Shown here: one piece after another, positions 5,982 to 10,339 of the stretch
How the letters are laid out: each line of letters starts with the position of its first letter
How positions within the stretch are numbered: position 1 is the first letter of the stretch
Source of the DNA: Proteobacteria bacterium UBA1844
GTDB taxonomy: Bacteria; Pseudomonadota; Gammaproteobacteria; Steroidobacterales; Woeseiaceae
Direction: 5' to 3'
NCBI GenBank assembly: GCA_002338615.1
Contig: DDIS01000020.1
Coordinates: forward strand, 1-10,339
DNA: 10,339 nucleotides
The notes under the pieces: model-generated
The model's database searches: none
Seen by the model: only the letters and a program-made list of their open reading frames with translations
What the model was told of the DNA's origin: nothing
Made by a program: the position numbers and the translations under genes

Positions 5982-7355
5982 TCAAACACTGTCGCCTTGA
6001 TTCCGACCCTTTGCCGACAGCAGGTGCATGAGCAAACCCAGTGCGCACCAGACGATGACGATCAACCATTCATGCGGCCAGACCAGCGCCGCGGGACTGA
6101 ACGGCAGGTACAAGCTCGCTATTGCGAGCGAAAGTCCGAGGGCCAGGTAGCCGGTAAGCTTGCCGTATCTCACGCGATACGGCCGTTCCATGTCCGGTTC
6201 CCGGGCACGAAGCACCAGGAAGGACAGCGCCACCATCGCATAGGCGGTGACAATGCCCAGCCCGCCCGCATCGACGAGCCAGACCATCGCGGGACGCCCG
6301 AACAGCGGTGCGATGACTGCAAGCCCGCCCGTCAGAAGGATCGCGTTGCGCGGGGTATGGTATTTCGGATCCAGCTTGCCGAAGACCGCAGGGACCTGGC
6401 CCGCCTGTGCCAGCGCGAAAAGAGCCCGGCTACCGCCGATCAGAAACGCGTTCCAGCTCGTCAGAATACCGGCAATCCCGCCGATCACGAGCAGTGTCCC
6501 GGCCCACGTGCCGCCGAAGAGTGCGACGGCGGCATCTGCAGTCGGCAGCGAGGCCGACGCCCTCTGCGTCTCCGATAGACCGAGCGCCACGGCACCGATA
6601 ATGAGCGCATACCAGACGATTGCAAGGCCGATCGAGAGCAACAGTGTGCGTCCTATCTCGGCGAACGGCATATCGATTTCCTCGGCCGACTGCGGAATGA
6701 CGTCGAAGCCGACAAACATGAACGGCACCATGACGAGGACGGAGAGAGCGCCGGCAATCCCGCCCGTGAATCCCGGTGAGAGGTTTGCGGCATCGCCATT
6801 GACCGCCGCACCGAAGATGAGTGCGATACCGCTTGCGAGCACGACAACAACGACCAGCACCTGGACTCTTGCAGCCGTGCGAATGCCGAAGACGTTGATC
6901 GCGATCATTGCCACGGCAGCCAGCGAACCCGTCGCCACCCAGGTTGCGTTTACGTCCCACCCGCCAACCGTCCACAGGTAGCCGCGACTGAAGTTCGGCA
7001 CAAGGTATTCAATGACTGTCGGCAATGCGACCGCCTCGAAGGCGACAACGGAGACATAGCCGAGAAGTATCGCCCACGTGCAGATAAACGATGCGGTCCG
7101 GCCGAGCGCCCGTTTCGAGTAGGCGTGCTCACCGCCAACGACGGGCATCGCCGCGGCCAGTTCCGCATAGGTCAGGCCAACGAAGGCTAGCGCCGCGCCA
7201 CCCAAAAGGAACGCGAGCATCGCCCCGACCGGACCTGCGTTGCCGATCCAGACGCCTGTCAGAGCGACCCAAGACCATCCAACCATCGCACCGAACGCCA
7301 GGGCCATTACCTGGCGTCGGTTGATTACTCTTTTGAATCCGCTTGCTTTTTGCAT
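5982..7355 (-). CDS. APC-superfamily amino acid/amine permease
   Basis: A 457-residue inner-membrane transporter with 12 predicted hydrophobic helices, the standard length and topology for the APC family. Helix 1 carries the unwound-helix glycine motif FGAMVGWSWVALTG. The stretch after helix 2, LTYAELAAAMPVVGGEHAYS, is the family's YAELAxxxPxxGG signature. Helix 6 has VPFMFVGFDVIPQSAEEI, the F-x-GF/Y-x-x-x-P-x-x-xEE pattern common in amino-acid and ethanolamine permeases. The ATG at 7353-7355 has no visible Shine-Dalgarno, but the N-terminus (short, basic, directly before helix 1) fits the family. A later ATG at codon 17 has a weak AGG but would cut into helix 1. It is divergent from an exported amidohydrolase, so it may import that enzyme's product. 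The substrate is not determinable from sequence. Confidence 0.9.
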   Translation of the reverse strand: MQKASGFKRVINRRQVMALAFGAMVGWSWVALTGVWIGNAGPVGAMLAFLLGGAALAFVGLTYAELAAAMPVVGGEHAYSKRALGRTASFICTWAILLGYVSVVAFEAVALPTVIEYLVPNFSRGYLWTVGGWDVNATWVATGSLAAVAMIAINVFGIRTAARVQVLVVVVVLASGIALIFGAAVNGDAANLSPGFTGGIAGALSVLVMVPFMFVGFDVIPQSAEEIDMPFAEIGRTLLLSIGLAIVWYALIIGAVALGLSETQRASASLPTADAAVALFGGTWAGTLLVIGGIAGILTSWNAFLIGGSRALFALAQAGQVPAVFGKLDPKYHTPRNAILLTGGLAVIAPLFGRPAMVWLVDAGGLGIVTAYAMVALSFLVLRAREPDMERPYRVRYGKLTGYLALGLSLAIASLYLPFSPAALVWPHEWLIVIVWCALGLLMHLLSAKGRNQGDSV

Positions 7356-7495
7356 CGCGGCACACTGCGTGTCAGTTTTAGTTGTTCTTGTATCGGGTTT
7401 TCAGGAATGACTTTGCGCCCCCACGGAAACACGCGACAAAAAGTCGCTGCATACTATAACGATTGCTTCGCTCAGTGCTAATCCGGAAACGCTGG

Positions 7496-7517
7496 CACTG
7501 CGCGCATGCGTACAGTG
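7496..7517. promoter_or_regulatory. 22-bp imperfect palindrome, candidate operator between permease and amidohydrolase
   Basis: The left half CACTGcgCGCA (7496-7506) and the right half TGCGtaCAGTG (7507-7517) are reverse complements at 9 of 11 positions, with no spacer. Further copies of the CACTG/CAGTG core lie at 7473-7477 and 7363-7367. The element sits 28 bp before the amidohydrolase ATG in the 190-bp divergent gap, where a shared operator is expected. The same gap also has a short hairpin, GCGAC-A5-GTCGC (7433-7447), and a -10-like TATAAC (7455-7460) without a good -35. Confidence 0.4.
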
Positions 7518-7535
7518 ACCATCGAACCGTGCGCC

Positions 7536-7539
7536 AGGG
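7536..7539 (+). promoter_or_regulatory. Ribosome binding site supporting the amidohydrolase start at 7546
   Basis: AGGG ends 6 nt before the ATG at 7546. The alternative ATG at 7585 has only a weak GAG upstream, although it sits directly before the hydrophobic signal stretch. The choice remains open. Confidence 0.45.
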
Positions 7540-7545
7540 CGATTC

Positions 7546-9342
7546 ATGTATCATCCGCAGGCAACTCCGATTCGAGCTTACCCGATGCGCATAACGATAG
7601 TGATACTGTGGACGCTGATGCAATCGGGTATCACGTGGGCCGACGAGGCACGCGCCGACCGCGTTTTGACGAACGGCAAGATCCTTACTGTTGACGCTCA
7701 CGATTCGATTGCACAGGCCGTTGCCATACGCGACGGTATCATTATCGCGGTGGGGAACAATGACGAGGTCGAGGCGCTGGCCGGTCCGGGTACAGCACGC
7801 ATCGATCTTGCCGGAAACACCGTGACACCGGGCCTGATCGACACGCACGTACATTTCGCGGCCGGGGGACTCCTCGAGCTAACTCAGATCGATCTGAGTT
7901 ATCCGTATGTGAAGAGCGTCAACGACGCAATCGGTCTGGTCGCCGCACGCGCGAAGGACACGGCCCCGAACGACTGGATTCTTGGTCACGGTTGGGACGA
8001 AGGCAAGCTTGCGGAGCAGCGCTATCTTCTGGCTTCCGATCTCGATGCCGTGAGTGGCGACAGACCCGTATGGTTGATGCACACGATGGGACATTACGGC
8101 GTTGCCGACTCTGATGCTCTCAGAATCGCCGGCATCGATCGAAATACTCCAAACCCGCCGGGAGGCGTGATCGATCGCGACGTTGAGGGAAGACCGACAG
8201 GCGTGCTCAAGGAATCAGCGATGGCACTCGTCGCCCGGCACATACCCCCGACCAATCCAGAACAAGTGCCCGATGCAATTCAATTGATGGCGAAAAAATT
8301 CAACCGCGAATGCATGACGGGCGGCAAAGATCCGGGGATCGGCACGACATTCGGCTACGACCTCGAGGACTCCATGGAGACCTGGCGGGCGTACCAGGAA
8401 GTTTTGTCGAAGGGCAATCTGACGGTACGAATCCTTGCCCTGTGGCGCTCGGGTGATGCGCTTGAGGATGCGCGCGAACTCGTTGCCGCGATCGAACCAC
8501 TGGGCAAGCCGCAAGACGCGCCCGCCAATGCCCGGTTGATCTCGGGAGGCGTGAAGCTGTTTGCTGACGGCAGCGGCGGTGCTCGCACGGCATGGCTGTG
8601 GGATGAGTGGAACCGGGAGCGAACGGGTATCGACAAAGACAATCGCGGCTATCCCGCGATCGATGCGCTGACGTTGCGAGACCTGTTCATGTTCTATCAC
8701 GACGCCGACCTGCACGTTGCCGTGCATGCAATTGGCGACCGCGCGATCGACTGGAGCGTTACGACCATGGCCATGGCGCTGGTGCTGGACCCTCAATACG
8801 GATTGCGGCATTCGATCGTGCACGCGAATATTCCGACCGACCACGCGATGGACACGATGGCATGGTTACAACGAACCTTCGATGCCGGTTATCCGGAGTC
8901 GCAGGCAACGTTTACCTGGTGGATCGGTGACACCTACGCCGCGAATTTCGGTGTAGAGCGAAGTCACCGGCTTAATCCGTTTCAAAGCTTCAAGCAGCGC
9001 GGCATTCAGTGGGCAGGGGGTTCCGATTTCGACGTCACGCCGTTTCCGGCGCGGTACGGAATCTGGGCGTCGATGACGCGTGAGCCGCTACTCGGCGTGT
9101 ATGGCAAAGATTCATTCGGCACCGGGGAAGCGGTGGACGTCCGCACGGCCTTGCGCTCATTCACGATCTGGGCAGCCCACCAGATGTTCATGGAGGACAG
9201 CATCGGTTCCATCGAGGTGGGCAAGTCCGCCGACCTGGCTGTATGGGATACCGACCTGTACACAGCGCAGCCGGACGATATCAAGAACATGGCATGTCAG
9301 ATGACACTGCTCGACGGCGAGATTGTTTACGAGGCTAGGTAA
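7546..9342 (+). CDS. Exported amidohydrolase, YtcJ-like (Amidohydro_3 family)
   Basis: A metal-dependent hydrolase of the amidohydrolase superfamily, 598 residues from this start (585 from the ATG at 7585). The N-terminus has a signal peptide: basic residues, then ITIVILWTLMQSGI, then a likely cut after TWA, before DEARADRV. The enzyme should act in the periplasm or outside the cell. Composite beta-sandwich segments flank the barrel (LTNGKILTVDA at the start, KSADLAVWD near the end). Catalytic signatures, counted from 7546, are H101 and H103 in GLIDTHVHF, K222 in GVLKESAM, H394 in VHAIGDRAID, H422 and H426 in RHSIVHANIP, and D494 in GGSDFDVTPF. The family acts on amide, N-acyl or related bonds, and many members are unassigned; the substrate is unknown here. 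The divergent APC permease suggests hydrolysis coupled to uptake. The gene ends 8 bp from convergent nadB. Confidence 0.9.
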   Translation: MYHPQATPIRAYPMRITIVILWTLMQSGITWADEARADRVLTNGKILTVDAHDSIAQAVAIRDGIIIAVGNNDEVEALAGPGTARIDLAGNTVTPGLIDTHVHFAAGGLLELTQIDLSYPYVKSVNDAIGLVAARAKDTAPNDWILGHGWDEGKLAEQRYLLASDLDAVSGDRPVWLMHTMGHYGVADSDALRIAGIDRNTPNPPGGVIDRDVEGRPTGVLKESAMALVARHIPPTNPEQVPDAIQLMAKKFNRECMTGGKDPGIGTTFGYDLEDSMETWRAYQEVLSKGNLTVRILALWRSGDALEDARELVAAIEPLGKPQDAPANARLISGGVKLFADGSGGARTAWLWDEWNRERTGIDKDNRGYPAIDALTLRDLFMFYHDADLHVAVHAIGDRAIDWSVTTMAMALVLDPQYGLRHSIVHANIPTDHAMDTMAWLQRTFDAGYPESQATFTWWIGDTYAANFGVERSHRLNPFQSFKQRGIQWAGGSDFDVTPFPARYGIWASMTREPLLGVYGKDSFGTGEAVDVRTALRSFTIWAAHQMFMEDSIGSIEVGKSADLAVWDTDLYTAQPDDIKNMACQMTLLDGEIVYEAR

Positions 9343-9350
9343 AGCAAAAA

Positions 9351-10339
9351 TCACGCGTGTATTTCAGCGAGATCCTCACGGAGGCTATCGATTGTCATGT
9401 TTTGTCGCCGCCGCCATTTGGGACTCGCCACGGGGTAGTCGGCGCGGTAATGAGCGCCGCGACTCTCTTTGCGCCTCGAGGCCGCCAGCGTGACGAGGCG
9501 TGCGACAAGCACGACGTTCCGCACTTCGCTGCAGCGAATGATTGCCTCGGCAGACAAGACAGGCTTTCTGCCCCCAGTGCGGCTTGACGTCGGCAATTGC
9601 GAATCTATGTTCGAAAGCTTCGATAATGCCGACTCAAGGCCGGCCGCCGAGCGGGAAATTCCGACATTGTCCGACATGGTCATTCTTGTCGCACTGAGGA
9701 GAGATTCGAGACTCGGGCCATCCGGGCTTGTCGCAATAGTGGGCACCGGGGGCAGCCGATGCCGCGTTGCGTTCCTTCGCGAGCTGATGCGCCCGACATC
9801 CTCGGCGACGCGACGCGCGTAGACCAGGCCTTCGAGCAACGAATTGCTGGCGAGCCTATTGGCACCGTGCACGCCCGTGGTAGCAACCTCGCCACAGGCC
9901 CAAAGACCCTTGAGCGATGTTCTGCCGAACTGATCGGTCTGCACACCGCCCATGTGATAGTGGGCGGCTGGAGCGATCGGCAGCGGTTCCGTTGCAGGAT
10001 CAAAACCGGCTTCTCTTGCGGCGCCAAGAGCCTGTGGAAATGATGAGGCTTTACCCGAGGCGACCAGGGGGCGCACATCCAGAAACAACGCGTCTCCGGA
10101 CAACATCCTGCGCTGAATCGCCCGTGCAACCACATCGCGCGGTGCCAGCTCGGCCGCCGCATGTTCTTCAAGCATGAAACGACGACCGGACTGATCGAGC
10201 AACAATGCGCCCGCGCCGCGCAGCGCCTCGGTCAGTAACGGCAGGCTCGCGCCCTTATCGTTCGCACCCGGCACGAGAGCGGTGGGGTGAAACTGCATGA
10301 ACTCGAGACCCGCAAGCCGTGCGCCAGCCCGGGCCGCCA
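9351..10339 (-). CDS. nadB: L-aspartate oxidase, C-terminal part (5' partial)
   Basis: This flavoenzyme oxidises L-aspartate to iminoaspartate, the first step of de novo NAD synthesis, passing its product to quinolinate synthase (NadA). The frame stays open to the right edge, where it reads ARLAGLEFMQFHPTAL; the ATG at 10296-10298 is the internal Met of this conserved stretch, not a start. Motifs of the succinate dehydrogenase/NadB FAD family follow: EALRGAGALLLD, GRRFM, LAPRDVVARAI, the active-site AHYHMGGV (near 9947-9970), GLWACGEVATTGVHGANRLA and SNSLLEGLVYARRVAEDV. The His and Arg in HYHMGG and HGANR match catalytic residues of E. coli NadB. The C-terminal helical domain ends with the family's RGAHYRADYP pattern. 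About 328 residues are present, so roughly the first 200 lie outside the window. Fumarate reductase/SdhA is excluded by HYHMGGV plus the C-terminal RGAHYRADYP. Confidence 0.93.
   Translation of the reverse strand, partial: AARAGARLAGLEFMQFHPTALVPGANDKGASLPLLTEALRGAGALLLDQSGRRFMLEEHAAAELAPRDVVARAIQRRMLSGDALFLDVRPLVASGKASSFPQALGAAREAGFDPATEPLPIAPAAHYHMGGVQTDQFGRTSLKGLWACGEVATTGVHGANRLASNSLLEGLVYARRVAEDVGRISSRRNATRHRLPPVPTIATSPDGPSLESLLSATRMTMSDNVGISRSAAGLESALSKLSNIDSQLPTSSRTGGRKPVLSAEAIIRCSEVRNVVLVARLVTLAASRRKESRGAHYRADYPVASPKWRRRQNMTIDSLREDLAEIHA

Noticed and set aside
6247..6981. 244-codon plus-strand open frame within the permease region
   Set aside because: It is antisense to a clear 12-helix APC permease, has Ser/Pro/Thr-rich low-complexity content and no family motif; a GC-driven shadow frame.
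7433..7447. GCGAC-A5-GTCGC hairpin as a terminator
   Set aside because: The stem is only 5 bp, no T-run follows on either strand, and it lies between divergent gene starts where no terminator is expected.
8215..8844. 209-codon minus-strand open frame within the amidohydrolase
   Set aside because: It opposes the frame that carries all the catalytic motifs; it has no recognisable domain or ribosome binding site.
1..10339. tRNA, rRNA, CRISPR array, insertion sequence or phage genes
   Set aside because: No repeated spacer pattern, transposase or integrase motif, or tRNA-like fold was seen in the gaps, all of which are under 200 bp.

Overview
The window looks like a chromosomal segment of a fairly GC-rich proteobacterium, most likely a gammaproteobacterium. 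The main reason is that a LysR regulator, a DoxX membrane protein, a glutathionyl-hydroquinone reductase and a pirin occur together and resemble E. coli YhaJ, YqjF, YqjG and YhaK. An L-aspartate oxidase (NadB) of proteobacterial type lies at the right edge. The species cannot be named from the sequence. No RNA genes, CRISPR arrays, transposases or integrases were seen.

Layout from left to right. (1) 1-910 (+) is the C-terminal half of a 14-TM DHA2-type MFS exporter, cut by the window edge. (2) 918-1838 (-) is a YhaJ-like LysR regulator, tail to tail with the exporter. (3) 1839-1950 is a divergent control region. It holds a LysR-type T-N11-A box next to the regulator gene, a second dyad near the -35 position and a perfect TATAAT. 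(4) 1951-5971 (+) is a four-gene codirectional block: DoxX (yqjF-like), glutathionyl-hydroquinone reductase (yqjG), pirin (yhaK-like), and a fusion of two CDGSH iron-sulfur motifs with a glutamate-synthase-type FMN/3Fe-4S domain. Each gene has a Shine-Dalgarno sequence 7-8 nt before its ATG, and strong hairpins precede genes 2 and 4. (5) 5982-7355 (-) is an APC-family amino-acid/amine permease, tail to tail with the fusion gene. (6) 7356-7545 is a second divergent control region with a palindrome. (7) 7546-9342 (+) is an exported YtcJ-like amidohydrolase. (8) 9351-10339 (-) is nadB, whose 5' end lies outside the window.

How it may work. The LysR gene and the four-gene block form a divergon that looks like a quinone/aromatic electrophile response. 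In E. coli, YhaJ activates yqjF in response to breakdown products of nitroaromatics. YqjG reduces glutathionyl-hydroquinones. Pirins are cupins acting on, or sensing, redox and phenolic compounds. The most unusual member is the last gene, a stand-alone glutamate-synthase-like flavin domain with no glutaminase domain. It carries ligands for three Fe-S clusters (two CDGSH 2Fe-2S, one 3Fe-4S) and could be an electron-transfer or oxidoreductase partner in this response. The permease and exported amidohydrolase form a second divergent pair, plausibly periplasmic hydrolysis followed by uptake of an amino compound. Functional links are inferred from family knowledge and gene order only.
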